64,000 nucleotides of DNA. Source: Patagioenas fasciata. Its lineage: Eukaryota > Chordata > Aves > Columbiformes > Columbidae. Of the stretch, positions 36,709 to 50,347 are shown one piece after another. The stretch is taken from the NCBI RefSeq assembly GCF_037038585.1, contig NC_092520.1, forward strand, positions 55,332,501 through 55,396,500, written 5' to 3'. Positions within the stretch are counted from its first letter, which is position 1. The number at the start of each line of letters is the position of its first letter. The notes below the pieces were generated by a model. That model was not told the DNA's origin and ran no database searches. It saw only the letters and a program-made list of their open reading frames with translations. The translations under genes were made by a program, and so were the position numbers.

Positions 36709-39700
36709 GCCTTTACCTCCTTTGGAGCCTGGACCAAACAGTGCTGATTTGGCTGGGGGGGTGAGGTGCATCCACCACAAATCCTGGCTCCTGGCCTGCT
36801 CCGGCCCGCAGAATCGGGTGTGCTCCCCTCTCCATGGTGCTGCAGGTCGATGTCCAGCCACAGAGGACTCTGCTGAGGGACACTAGAGGTGGTCAAAGGG
36901 ACAAAGTCACAGGGTCTGACTTTGAGGTTAGAAGATAGCTGTGTCTAAGAACTTTCCTGTAGCAAGCAAATCCTCCTAGGAAAAGTGCTAACTGAAGGGA
37001 AATATGGTTGATTTGTGTTCAGCAGACTGACACACCCCTCTGTTAGGTTTTTCTGCCCACTGAGTACAATGTCCATTTAGAAAAACAAAGTCAAAAGAGC
37101 ACTGGCAAAGTTGCATCGATATAAAAGAAATGTACAATAGGATTGATACTGCAAATTTGGCAATGGTGACCTTGAGACATGGCCAGGATTCTTCTCAGAT
37201 TTTTATGACATAATTCCAAAATACTCCCCATTTCTCAGCAGGCAGAAGAGTCACTATTTAGACCGATCGAAATACCGATTCTTGCACGTGGACTTTAGTG
37301 TATGCAGAGAAACAGGGTGTTAAATCTTGATAGTGAATGGCTCTCCACTCTCATGGTTTGCCTCTCCATTGCAGAAAATCTCTTTACGGGCTCATGGATT
37401 CCATTCTGACATTAGATGGCTAGGTCTGCTCTCCGCTTAAACAAGATAGCCTGAAACACGTGTTTGATGCTTAGAGGAAGCTGGTAATGCACTAGAGGCC
37501 ATGAGATGTCACAACAATATACATAAAAAGTTTTGTGAATCTGTTATGTATTGTATATTATTCCCAAGAGTAAAAGAAGAGAATAAATTTTAAAGTTCAG
37601 CCTAGGTAGGAGTTAGTCAGAGACATAACGGGTCTTATTTGGGTGGTTTCAAGTAAGGGAAGAAATTTATTCATATGCAGCACAGCTGTTCATGAAGCAG
37701 AGAGCCATCTTTGACCTGGCAGCCCCTGATAGAACGAATATGAACTGAAGGAGGGGGCTAATTCCCAAGTATTCCCCAGGGACCTCCAGCAACAGGTTGG
37801 CTGAACATAACCCAGGGCTTCATGGGTATGGTGAGTTCCAGAGGAAGCAGCCAGAGCCCAGAATTTCCCCAAGAGGCAGGACAGCTCTGTGAAACCTGGC
37901 TTTTTGGATCTCAGAGTTGAAACATAGGTTAGAAATTTTGAAGTGATTCACAAGGAATCTTGGTGCCAAATTTTGTTTACTCTTCAAGCCTTTTGTTTCC
38001 AAGATTTTAATCTATACGCTCTGAAAATTCATGAATCTAAACCACAATGAATCACTATTTACTGCTATTACTATGAAGACTGTCTAGATCTGGCTGATTA
38101 CTTGAACCAGATTAGTCCAGAGCTGTGGGGCAGACTGGAAAGAGGTGTGCCTACTGGGGGATCTGCAGCCACAAGGACATACAAAGAGGGTCCAAAAACT
38201 GCAGGGCTAGACTGCACAGGGTCATCTGGAAAACACCAAGGGTGGAGGCTTTCACAGCCAGCTGCCAGTTTTGGAGGAGAAGCTGATGGCAGGTTACAAA
38301 GAACAGACTCTGACACTACTTTAAAATCTGCAGGACTCCAGGAAAACATAAGGCATTGTGGACCAGGCCCCCTTTTTAGCCCTTGTTTACACCTGGCAAT
38401 TTGACAGTATCTCTGCAATCCTCTTTTTGTGCTACAAGCCTTCTGTCTTCCCACTTCTGTGCAGGGGCAGAGGTTATGGTGCTGAGATCTTTTTCACATT
38501 TGTGAAGACCTGTACAAGATTAATGATGCTTATGCTTCTCTTCAGTCATCCTTACAGATCTTTGCCTGGTGGGCAGTCCCCGAGAGGGGGTCTTCATTTG
38601 CAGAACATCAGTGACGAAATCTGGAAAGAGCCAAGTGCTGCCAATTGCTAGCGTGGTTCCCATGCAGCTGGTGCAAGAATGGGAATGCAAAGCTTGTTAT
38701 TGGGGCATTAATAATGAAGCTCTTTCATCTTCTAATACTCACGCCAGGATAGATTGTTATCTCTGCTTTGCTTTTAGCTTTCTTTGATTACTCCTACATA
38801 GCAGCATAGAGTGTACTGCAAAATGAATAGGACTCAGCTGTAATTGGTATGCAGCCAATGTCTTAAAATACCTCTGTTCAAACAGGTTTTGTAGTCTGGT
38901 CTGGCTTGTGAGCACTGAAGTGGGCGAGGGGAGCTTGCCTGTAGCCTGAGCTGAGGAGCATAAGGCCAGCGTACCTATTCTAATCTTTTTAGCAGTCATG
39001 CTGCAACCACAGCTTCATTCAAAGTTACAGAGATATAATCCATTTTGTTTTTACAAGTCCCTGTAGCAGGAGCAGAGAGGAAACCTGTCAAAAACAGCCA
39101 TGGTAAGCAGATGGGTGAGAGAAGGAGGCTGAAGTACAAATCATTAAAGCTGATGATTTTGGAATTCAGACTGCTGAAATGAAAGATTTTAAGTCTTTAA
39201 CCTTCTAGCACACATGACATTTTCAGAGAGTGATGCAAGGGGGAGAAGAGAGGCTGGAGCAGCAAATCGCTTGGGAATGGACATTGGGGAATAAGTGTAG
39301 CAAATGGTCACGAGATGAGAAATTGTAGAGAAAGAAATATATATACATAAAAATCTCTGCTGTGGATACCATATGGAGTTGACTGAGCAAGTGTGAGCTA
39401 AGTGACAGTTTGGTAGAGAAAACAAGTAGCTACACAGACAACAGGGGTATTAAATCCCTCAGTGCAGGTGCTACTCTGTGTCTCATGGTACTTACACGTA
39501 GTTTTGAAATGTCAAGCAAGGTGCCAGATGCGTGCAGCCTTTTAAATAGAGCTGTGCCCATGGGATTCCCCTCCATATCCCACATGCATCAAGTACTACA
39601 GTGTTTGGTTATCTTTATAACCCTTCCCTGGAGTGGGTGCCTTGGGGCTCTCTGGTGGTTTAGAGGCTGAGGTATACTCTTGGGTGTTTCACTGATTCAT

Positions 39701-42700
39701 ATGAGATCAAATGCCTGGAGCAGAAGTGTTGCCAGGGGTGTTACTGAGGGCTTCAGATCCTCAGTTTTTCATGGCATTTATTCCTTGACTCAGTCCTGGT
39801 GTCAGTACTGTGAAGGATCTCTGAATTTGGTTAGCAACCCACTCAATTTCTCTGCAGACTGGACATGGTAGCCCAGGGCTCCTGGATGGTTTTCTTCTCC
39901 AGAGATGCATTTCCTAACACAGGAGAGAGCACATCAGTTCACATGGCTGTGCCTTAAAGCAGGGATTTGCTATGTGCAAGGACACTTCTTTTCCCATGCC
40001 ATGCCTCTCAGACCATGGCCTTATTTGCACTGCACAGCCATGCAGCAGCTCATGGACCTGCTGACCAAATGGTCTTATCATGGGGGTGAGCAGCCAGGGG
40101 TGCAGGAGGTGAAGCAGGGACCTGGAATTTGGGCAGCTGAGAAGGTATGAGATGGGCAGGCCTGGTAGTAGGGTACCTGGCAAGGTACTTGATGCGGTGG
40201 CACAGATAACCAACAACACTGAGCAGATATCTACCAGAATCTGTTAGTGTAAACCTTACAAACTGACATTCAGTTAGCTGAGGTCACTCAAGAACAAGGA
40301 TGAGAGCTAAATAGGGTGGACCCATAAAATGAGATGGCCTTATATCTACTTCATGCCAGGCACAGGACTGACAGGGAATGAGCGAATGTGTTGGACTTCA
40401 GAGAAAGCTGGAAAGCCAGATTATTGTTCTGCCCTACAGTCACCTTTTGTGGGATGCTGGGAGACACTGTTGCCTGCCCAAATATTTAAAAATCTAGAAT
40501 TTAAACATTTATGGTCTTAATTCAGTGAAGAACATATTGAAGTTCAGGCATATGCAAAGTCTCCTGAGAAGATTTCATTCACCTCTCACCTTTAATACCT
40601 TATGCTGGTCACCCAGACATTTGCCTATTAAATTTCTAAAAAAGAATCTGAAACAGTTAAAAAAGGAGAGGCATTGGAAGACTTCTAAAGGTCATGCCCA
40701 ACAGTTCACAGATGTGATCATTTTACACTTATGTTTCTCTTACTGTGTTAGCTTTTTTCTAAAGAAAATGTATGTTAATCTGGAGGTAATTAGTCAAACT
40801 CTGGTATAACACATCCTCAGGATTAACCTGCTTAAAGGTGGAATTTTAAAATTCTATATCCTGAGCTAAGATTTATGTTGCACTATTTAAGAGTTTTCCA
40901 TAAATCAAGACTTCCATGTGGTAGATTTTATTACTATACATTATCAACTGTATATGACATTAATCTTATTTTCCAAGATTATTTTATGTTAAAGTCCAAA
41001 ATCTCCCTTCTAGCCCTTTACTTTCCCAAAAGTTAATTACACAGACTCTACTAGTATTTGAAAGAGTACAATTAACCTCACAGTCCAAATGAGAAGCAAA
41101 ACTGAATACTTGAAGATACTAATGAATTTGCTTTCACAATAATATATACTGGTTTTCTACCAGGTCCACTCTACCGATTTTTGTACTTGCTAGTTTTTTT
41201 CTGTCCAGCTAAGATGCGAGTCTACTCTTCTGCAGACACCAGTCAGACACAAAGACATGTTTCATGCTCATATTCAGGGCAATGCATACCAATTCATATT
41301 TCCGAAGGAAACAAGAGCTCAGAAGTTCTAAATTTCCGCTGCAGGTGGAAATCTGCCAAAATCTTTTGTTATTTGGAGACTGCCTTTTCCTTCTTCACAA
41401 ATGAATTTCTAAACAATAACACAGAATGTCACATAAAAGCCTTTCTATTGATTTTTCATTCTATAAACTGGCAAAAGCAGAAATCAACCCCCAGCCACTA
41501 AGAAACAGTGTGAGTCATTAATCCTATGTCAGTACAGTGTTTAATTTGACCAGGAGAACAGGATGCTCAGGAGGCATAAACACCTTCTCCACTGCAAGCC
41601 CAGCATCAGCCCAGGTTGCTGCCCCAGGCTGGCATCCCCGAGCAAGCACCACACCATATATTGATGCCCTAAGTTCAGCCAACTTTTGTTAATAACAGAA
41701 GTAGTTATCTCACAAAGTGGGGAAAAGAGGTAATTTAATAATCTAAATAATCATTATGGCATATGGCTGTTCCATAGCATAATTTTAATGGAAACATTCC
41801 ACCTTACAAAAGAGATTATACCATTGTATACCAGCAAAAACAACGCAAGAGACAATTTTACTTTCATTTACACCACCTTTCAACATTTTCATGCTGCAAG
41901 AAGTTTCACTTTGTTCAGTGGCTATTACAAAACCTCCAATATCATGATTTTTTAATATTCTGTCTAGAAATGCAGTGGTTTGCATTTAATCTTTATAGAA
42001 ATTCAGCATTTGAAAGTGTCTGTAACTCTCGTGCCTCTGTGCTCAGGTCCTCTTTGAACAGACCTGTTTGCCTGGGCTGATGGAGGTCTTTTGACCCTCA
42101 TAAGTCCATTCCCATTCAGATCAAAGCATCCTGCAAAGATGTCCTCCCAATGCAAAAGCCAAAGCTTCTTCAGCTTTCCTGTTGAGCTGGATCTCATCTT
42201 GCTAGGCCACAAAACCTCCACACCGGCTCTACTGATGAGGTAGGAAATCCCAATATGATGTGACCTGACCAAAAAGCCCCACCAGCTGAGAAGTCACCCA
42301 GCATCCTAGTCAGAGCCCTGGACCTCCACTTTTAAAACAAAGGCACCCACCACAGCCAGGGACAGGATATGAGTGTAAGACAGAAAATTTGTTTTCCTCA
42401 CTGGCAGGGATTTGGGTCAATTCCTGCTGAGTCAGAAAGACTCGCTGCCATCCCAGGCAGCTGATGGCAGCCAGGACTTCTCGCGCCGCAGTCCCGGAGG
42501 CTGAGCAAGCACCGTGGTCTGGCACTGCTCACGGAGCTCTGCTAGGGAGGTCACTGCCCATGGTGCTGCGAACACCAGCACTTCTCCACAGCACGGCCCT
42601 CCTGCACATCTCTTACCAACCATATGGCCTTTATCTTCTTTGCTTTTCTCTCTCAGCTCTTTTCTCCCAAGAGCATCTCCAGCTAAGACCACCACAGGGC

Positions 42701-42983
42701 TCCTCTCCTGTTCCTGACTGACACTGGAGTCTGACAGTACAGGTTGCAGAGGAACCATCACATTACTGCTGCCACTGTGCAGGTGTTTGGTACAGGGACA
42801 TCCTTCTAGGAGATGCAGGAAGCTCAGCTGACATAGAATGTGGGATACTCAAAGGCAGATAAATAAACTACAGCTGGAAATATATATATCCCTGAGGGAG
42901 CAGGAGGCCACATACAGTAGAGCCACCTTCGCCAAAGTAAATGAGATGCAGTGTGGTTGGAGATGGTGAAGTTCAGTGCAGGG
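36709..42983. other. Intronic stretch without recognised features
   Basis: GC-richer just right of the CR1 (36709-36900), otherwise AT-rich. Open frames of 60-118 codons overlap on opposite strands and show no family signature. A short CpG-bearing patch lies around 42478-42530. Confidence 0.45.
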
Positions 42984-43171
42984 TTATTTGACAGAGCACT
43001 GGAACAGGCTGCCCAGAGAGGTTGTGGAGTCTCCTTCTATGGAGACATTCAAAACCCACCTGGACACATTCCTGTGTGATCTGCTCTGGGTGAACCTGCT
43101 TTAGCAGATGTATTGGACTGGATGATCTCCAGAGATCCCTTCCAACCCCAACCATTCTGTGATTCTGTGAT
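42984..43171 (+). mobile_element. CR1 LINE 3' end fragment
   Basis: Begins within the [14 protein letters not shown] coding motif (CACTGGAACAGGCTGCCC) and runs through the 3' UTR to ATTCTGTGATTCTGTGA. About 188 bp survive. Confidence 0.92.
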
Positions 43172-43190
43172 ATAGCTGGGAGCAAAGGGG

Positions 43191-43868
43191 TTGTGCTTCT
43201 CCAGCTCTTTGCATCTCAGCTGCTTTCCAGGCTGTGGTACAGGGCTCACTTTCAGAGGGTCAATGGCCACTTGGGTCTCTGTGGCTGGGACATCCTGCAC
43301 CACCATAGCCATACTTTGGCCTGAGCTTCACTGGGGGTGCGGACACCCCCAACCCATGGCTCAGCTAAGTTCTGAACAACAAAGCTCCCTTGTCCTGGCT
43401 GCTGGTGGTGGTGGTCCCTCTGGAGAGGCAGTGCTTGGCATGGCTAGGGAGAGAGGCAGGAGAGCCAGGCAGCCAAAGCCAGAATCCCTCCCTGTAGGCA
43501 GCAGTGACCACCCTCAGGAGGAACACACAGCCCGGACACATGGTGAAGAGGTGCGGTGGGCTGCGAGGGGGGTGGCTGCGTTGGGTGGCACGTCCTTCCC
43601 CTCCCTCCCTGCGTCACGCACGGAGCAGAGCACTGTGTGTGTTAACGGGAACAAGGATAAACATTTCCAGCCAAGGTACTTAACACTAGTGTGTTTGCCA
43701 AATGGCTTCACTAACCTTCTTTGGTTAAGGTTAAGAGAAATGTTGTTGCTCAAAGGAGAAAACAAGTGGGGGTGTTTTCCCCCCTCACCCTTCCTGTCTG
43801 CAAATCCAGGCACCTCTGGTCTGCCGTTCCTTATAAACAAAAGAAGGAGCTTTTGTGGAGCCTGTTGA
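43191..43868 (+). CDS. Unassigned 225-codon open frame
   Basis: This is the longest open frame outside simple repeats. It starts 20 bp after a CR1 tail and crosses a CpG-bearing patch (43540-43630) that includes a TGCGTCAC element resembling a CRE. The product is Gly/Ser/Arg-rich in the middle, with no signal peptide, membrane segment or known motif. Frames on the opposite strand overlap it (43514-43900). GC-rich composition alone can give such a frame. I would treat it as non-coding unless transcription or conservation shows otherwise. Confidence 0.12.
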   Translation: MCFSSSLHLSCFPGCGTGLTFRGSMATWVSVAGTSCTTIAILWPELHWGCGHPQPMAQLSSEQQSSLVLAAGGGGPSGEAVLGMARERGRRARQPKPESLPVGSSDHPQEEHTARTHGEEVRWAARGVAALGGTSFPSLPASRTEQSTVCVNGNKDKHFQPRYLTLVCLPNGFTNLLWLRLREMLLLKGENKWGCFPPSPFLSANPGTSGLPFLINKRRSFCGAC

Positions 43869-45375
43869 TAAGAGACACTCCACACCACTTCACATCCCAC
43901 AGATTTTTATTATTATTTTTATGTTTGCAATAATATGCAAATGTTTGAGCACTTTCTAAGGTCACTCGCTGGTCGTGCTGCAGTGTGGTGATCACACCGG
44001 TTACTGCAGAGACCTAAGGACAAGTCCAGGGCACAGTAAGACACGACTGGTTGTCTCAGCCTGCTGACAGGATTTGCACTCAATCAGCAAGACCTAAGTG
44101 TGCAAGACTTAGATGCTCCCTGGTGAGAGGACAGTCAGGGAGATAGGATTATCTTTCTCTTGCATTCCTTTTTCCTGGGAACACCTTGCCAGGACACAAA
44201 ACACTTGCAGCCAAGGAAAGTGAGTCTGGTGTATGACAGCTGGAGCATGGAGCAGGGTGAGAGCCCATGGCAAATCACGTAGGCCACAGACACCCAAAAT
44301 ACAACAGGGAGCTCGATGGAAGCAGATCATCAGGAAAGCAGAAAGTGAGCTTGCGAGGTACAAGGCTCTGATTTGACCTAGTTGTGACAATTTGGCCACC
44401 ACTTTCAGTACAAGACAGACCAGGCCCAAGTTCTCTGCAATCTCAGCAAAGGCTCACCACTCAGCTGGGAGAGATTAGAACATTTCCAAAGACCTCCAGC
44501 AGTTTAATCAAAAGAATGAGTGGGAGTTCTTATTTAAGGAACCTGAATGCCTTCAACCACCTGTTCTTTACAATTTTGCCATCATGGATCATTTTGAATA
44601 AAAGTCTGTGTCCAGCAACAGAATTTCATGCTGTACCCACTTGCTCACACAGCCTTGCAGCAAGGTGGTTATGGTTCATAATACTGAAGGGAAAACACTG
44701 CTGAATAAGGGAGAGGAACTAGGAAGGAAAGAAATGTTCTTCAGGTGTGCAGTGCTCCTGAGTAGCTCTTTAAAAGAAGAAAGAATTATGAGCAAAAGTC
44801 TGTTGCCAAACAACACTCATTTCTAATATAAATGAGTCATACAAAGTGATTTTTAGAGCCAGAGATTTCTTCACTGGCATTGCTCACTTTTCTCAGCGAA
44901 AGAAAAAACATTACTTCGAGGTCTGAAGTTCACTGGGTCACATCTGCTTTCACTCATTTCTACCAACAGTAATATTTTCTAAATGGATTTCTTTCTTTTT
45001 TTTATTCCTTTCCTCTCAACATCTTTGCAGCCTTACTGTCTCCTTTGTGCCACTACCAGAGACAGGATCATAAATTAGTTCAGTGCTATGTCTGACCTAG
45101 TACTGTTGCTCAAGTAATGTTAAGTTTTTATAATCTATCCCATCCTTTGCCTCAGAATATCTACCTTCTCCTTTCTGAATAACTTACTGGAAACTCAACA
45201 GAAAAGAAATCCCACAAGGTACTGGTCAGCTATTTGGTCTGGGTAGATGGAGGAGCAGACAATGTATGACATACAGATTGTACTGTGTTGGGGAAGAAAA
45301 AAATAAGGGGCGGGAGGGGAGTGCAAGTCTTTATTTAAAAAAAATGGCTCGTCTGTAAGAGGTGAGATGGCTTCT
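43869..45375. other. Intronic stretch without recognised features
   Basis: No exon or repeat was recognised. Short overlapping open frames only. Confidence 0.45.
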
Positions 45376-45665
45376 GCTTGGCCCAAGCAAAGCCTCTGCT
45401 GCAGTACTGTGTCCAGTTTGGGTACTACACTTGAAGCAAAACGCACAGCACTTGGAAAGAGCAGACAGATAAGAGCAACAAGAACCCCTCAAGTTTACGA
45501 AATGTGACCTATGAGGAATGACTGGTAAAGTTAAGGCTGTTTAGTCTGAAGAAGAGTAGACTAACCATAGGCATGAAAATAGCCTTCAAATACGTAAAAG
45601 ATGGCTGCAAACAAGAAGAGCATAATCAGTTCCCCATGTCCAGTGGCAACACCGCAGGAAACGGT
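45376..45665 (+). mobile_element. Ancient CR1/L3-like LINE remnant
   Basis: Decayed translation in shifting frames still shows QYCVQFGYYT, LRLFSLKKSRL and KIAFKYVKDGC in the order of the CR1 ORF2 C-terminus. Divergence is much greater than in the other CR1 copies, and the tail is lost. It is probably an old, pre-avian-radiation insertion. Confidence 0.75.
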
Positions 45666-48212
45666 GAGCCTGGCTGATCATAAAGACTATTAGCAGCTTT
45701 AGCACTCTACCCTAAAAGCAACTGTCCTTTTTTGTCTGTCTGTAGACAGCCTACCTCTAACCTTTAGTTTAATTTTGTTAGTCTGTGGTTGTTTTACTCT
45801 GTGATTAGCTGAATCGACGCAGCCTTATACCCCTTGGTCAGTTCTAGCTGCCAGAAGTCAAATGTGCCCCCTGAAGTCCTCACCTGTTCTCTCTCAGATT
45901 CCCCCTTGAAACCTGCTTAGGTTGAAAGCTATAATTCAGAAAATACCATTTATAAAGTATCTAAGGTCCATTGGTTAGTAGTCTTTAGTCTACACAGGTC
46001 TTTTAATGGACTTTTGCTTCGGTCTGCAAAGGTTGGTTGGTATTAAATCCTCTTGCACTTTTTCTATACATTTCCTATTGTCTGTCTGAACTTGGAGAGG
46101 GCATTTTTCTCTGTGCTTGCAGAGCACGTAGCTCTGTGTAACACATTTCATGCCCATGATTTGGCCTAGATATTGCTGAAACATCTATAGTCCTAAGCAA
46201 AGGCAGCACACTCACATTCATCCCATTTTACTTCTCTGTGCTATTTTCACTGTGAAACAATATTCTCTTAACATACCTGAAACAGCCAAAAATGGAGGAG
46301 GCAGGCAGACAATATAGGCCAAAATGCTCAAAGTACTCAAGCTGTACATTATCTTTCTTGCATCAAATATAAACAGCATTTAAACTGGAATCTGAAAAAA
46401 AATCATTCAGTTAATAGCCAACTCAGGGAAGAGTCAAGTGAGACTGGCAGAGAAAGGCAATTCTTTGAATAAGCATCATGTCCTCTGTAACAGCTGAGAT
46501 TTGCCATGAGATGGTAAACCTGTGTACAGAAAGGAGAGTCATAGATCAATAATCTTGAATGGTGTGGGTCCCATAGTTCTCCTTTCTTCCTACCTAGGAG
46601 ATCTTGTCCTGCTTCATCAGGTACCTAAAGCTGGGCACAGATGAGGTGCTAAAAATGCTGCACTGGATCTTAAGCATAGGCTTAAGATTTATCCCAGACT
46701 ACTTCAGACATCTGTGGTGTTACATGCTGTGTGGGAGCTAGTCACCCTGTGATCCCCTTAGAGTCAACAGGGACAGAATCAATCCTGTCCCTGTGAGACA
46801 CCTACACCAAGTCAGAGGAGCAGTCTAGACATGCCAATGGACAGTAAAGCAGATGGATGATTTGTGAAGGTATAGACATACTGGGCAGGATTTGACTGAA
46901 TCCCACCCTGACTCAGTAGATACCTGCGGGTGAATCCTACTCTATCTCAGATCAGTTGGATGTAACTTATACCCACAACTTTCAGTCCAAACCAGAGTGC
47001 ACATGGAGAGCACTTTCCTCCTTTCCTTCTGCAGTTAATTTTTCCATATTTCATGTCTCTCTCTTCTCCCAGTCTGTGTCTGAATTTTGGCCAAAGCTGC
47101 TACAGTGGTAGCATGCTGAAGACCTTAAAATGTCACCTTGCATTGAGGACCCCCCTGTCCATCCCACATTATTAATCTCCATTGAATAGACCATTACCTG
47201 ACCAGGACTCAAACTGGCCTTTATGTGCAAACCCTTGTCACCCACCTCTTTCCATGCAGCCTGGGTGACACAATGAATTCCACATTCTTCTTTAGCCATA
47301 ACGTGGTGATGAGCATGAGTAGGAAAACAAGTATCTGCTAGGTATTTGCTGACAGCCTGGATCTCACTCACGCAAGACATAACACCAGCTATTTAAACAA
47401 CTAAGCCTGTCATTTGTTCTTTTGATCAAGCTTTTACATAAGCCATGTTCAGTGTGTGTGTGTGTGCACACCAAGTCAAGCTGTCCCTCATTTTCCTTGC
47501 AGAAGTCATGCTATCCTTCTTGAAAGATGCTTCACTAATAAAAGGCTGTTGGAGAAGCAGCTACACTGGGCAAAAAGGCTAATTAAGAGCAAGGGCTGGT
47601 TAAGATCAGTTGTTTAAGGTTATATCATTGCCAGACAGCTTTTGGGAATCAATGGACATTTTCATAAAGTGTTTAATAGTTAGAATGCACTGAGACAATA
47701 TAAACCCTTTCCAAAGGAGCCCTTTGTTGAAATTTTGGCAGTGTATCTGGCTGCAGTGAAATAAATTAGTCATCAGATAAACCAGTCATGCCAGCTATGA
47801 GAGTGATACCAAAATAAACAGAATATTTTAGTCAAATCCATGAAACAAAAGGATCAGCAAATCTTATTTAAAATTCCCCCATGTAATTGATGCATAATTA
47901 AGCTTCTAAACATGAATGCAAGCGTGCTGTTCCAGAGTATGTGACGATGAAGATTGTATCTTTGAAAGTAAATGGGGATCTCCGGATGCGATTAAAAGTA
48001 ATTTTTTAATTGGTGGTTCCAAGTTCCTACTGGCAAAATCCAATAAATTCACAGCCTGAGTCATTCCCAAACTACTGCAGTTTTGATGCCAGGGAAACTC
48101 CAGAGATTTTGATGGAGTTATACCAGATTCAGGTTGAATCAGGCCCTCAGGACTTAGTCCCATTTAAAATGTATTTGAAATAGTTTTACAGGAAAATGTC
48201 AGGATAAGTTTA

Positions 48213-48244
48213 CACAATAAGTTCCACAATAAGTTCCACAATAA
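48213..48244 (+). repeat. 12-bp tandem repeat, 2.7 copies
   Basis: CACAATAAGTTC is repeated exactly at 48213 and 48225, then partially at 48237. Confidence 0.9.
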
Positions 48245-50104
48245 AAACAGTGTAATACCAGCAACTTGACTGCCTTATCCAAAACATGTTGCCTGAAATA
48301 ATCTACCTTACTAGGTCTAGAACACACAAACATTCTGAACTCTTAATTTTTAGTCTTATAATTTTTTCTTGTCCTAAAATACTGACAAAATAATAACAGT
48401 GATACCTTTATAATTATTCCAATTATCCTTATGCTTAGCTCATATATTAATAATTCATTTCATATAAAATACTTCTAAAAAGCTACTTCTCTTACCAGCG
48501 TCCTTACTCTACTCCTTGGGATGCCTCTCAATCTGGCAAAGGACCCAGGTCCTGGGAGGGCATGAAAAAGAGCCCATTGGTTGTAGTCAGTGTTTGTTCC
48601 CTAAGAGCTGCTGTCTCAGCCCAAAATATTACACTTTGTGTGCCTAATGTCAAGTAAGTAAACAGATTAACTGGCCTTGTGCATAGAGGATGCAATTCTC
48701 ACTGGCTTTGGTTGTCCAAGCCTCTGAAATCAAGTCTGGAAGGGATGCAGGAGCAGATTCTCCTTTACCCTGAGTACATTTAGATACATCAAGTCTCACA
48801 GCTTTGATGTGAGTTTCGCACTGTTCTCCCATCTCATGCATCCTTGTGCCACGTAGCCATGGTCACCTCTGTCCTGCTCCGATCCTCCCTATGCCAAGTG
48901 CAGCTGATGATCGTGTCCTTCAGGCAAGGAGACCTGCAAGGGGGTGGCTTGAGTATGGGTAACCTATACTCAAAGCAATTAATGCATTTTAGCTCAGGTT
49001 GATGATGGGATCCCTAACTGAAACAGTACAGAGAGGTCTCTCAGAGGTAGGATTTCCTCTTCTTTGATTACTGAGCACTTGTTTCCATGAGATACCTCTC
49101 CCAAAAACTAAAACTGCTCCTTAGTTATTAAGTCCCTCTGTTGGACATACCCTAAAAGTAACAGGCTATGTCACATTTATTCACTAATGTTGTATTCAAT
49201 GTACACACACAAGAAAGGACAGGACATCACCTCTATGCACACTCACCAAATTCCACTGAAAGGAGACTAGGGAACAAGCTTCAGATGTATATTGTTTGGA
49301 GGAATATCCTCAAAGCAGAGAAATTTCACATTTCCTCATGGAAATGTAGGAGCCTTGTTGAGATTTGGCAATGTGCTGAAGTTTGACTTATATTACTTCA
49401 TTTTTACAGCAGCTCATATACTATTGAATTCCATATCTACATTTTAATTCAAGCAATAATGTGTTCTTTCTCTTGAAGCATCAACTAAAGTCAATATATA
49501 TTTGCATTGGAAAGGCTGTGCCACTTTCAACAGCACCGTAAACCACACAGATTTTAGAATTGGCAAGGACTAGAAGGAAAATATTGCTCTGTAGGATGCT
49601 CACGGCATTTGTGAATCTGATTCTGCTTGATGAGGTATTTTCACTGCTCTGCTGATGGTCAGCTATATTCACATATTTTTGGGATTACACCTCTCTCATG
49701 CAGTGCTCCACAAAGGAACCAAACATAGGCATTGTGTTCTGTTCGCACTTATCAGGAACCACTGAAACCAGAGCAAATGTTTATTATTTGTTATTATTAT
49801 TGGCTTCTAGGAGCACAGCTTGTAATTGGCACTGTGCAAACACAGAACACAAAGGACAGTTCTGTCCCAAAGTATTTATAATCTAGGGAGCAAACTTCAA
49901 AAGAAGTGGGTAGGTTTAAGCCATGAAGGAGAAGGAAGAAGGAGGTGGAAGAAGCTTGTTTGATCACACTGCTTCACAAAACACAAAAGGGAAAAATCCC
50001 TTGGATTGGTGGGGTTTGTAGACTCTTTGTCAGGCTATTCCTCCAGGGTACTGGGAGCTTCTCCACTGCTCGCTCCTGCATTTCCCACTCTGGAATCATT
50101 TCTG

Positions 50105-50347
50105 TCAAAATAGAGAAGGTGCAGCACCCCAGCTCTCCTTTTGAAAAGTTTTATAGTTTTTTGCTGTCTTGAAGAAAATGATCAAAATGCCCAGTCAGAC
50201 CACACCCAGGAGTGAGATGGGAGCCAGAACTGTGACCCCCCAGATCGGAAACTGGATGGGCAATGGTGGCAGCCAAGGTCTTGGTAGCCCCCACCTGCTC
50301 TGCAGCACCTGCAGGGCTTTGGAGGGCATCTTCTTCTGCTGGGCCAT
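50105..50347 (-). pseudogene. Small membrane-protein-like frame interrupted by TGA
   Basis: From the ATG at 50347 (minus) the frame reads 50 codons to a TGA at 50195-50197, then continues for 29 more codons to a second TGA at 50105. Residues 34-59, spanning the TGA, are strongly hydrophobic (FPIWGVTVLAPISLLGVV, then LGILIIFF). They are followed by a basic stretch (KTAKNYKTFQKE), the pattern of a single-pass membrane protein. I do not recognise a family. It could be a decayed gene copy or chance. Confidence 0.15.
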
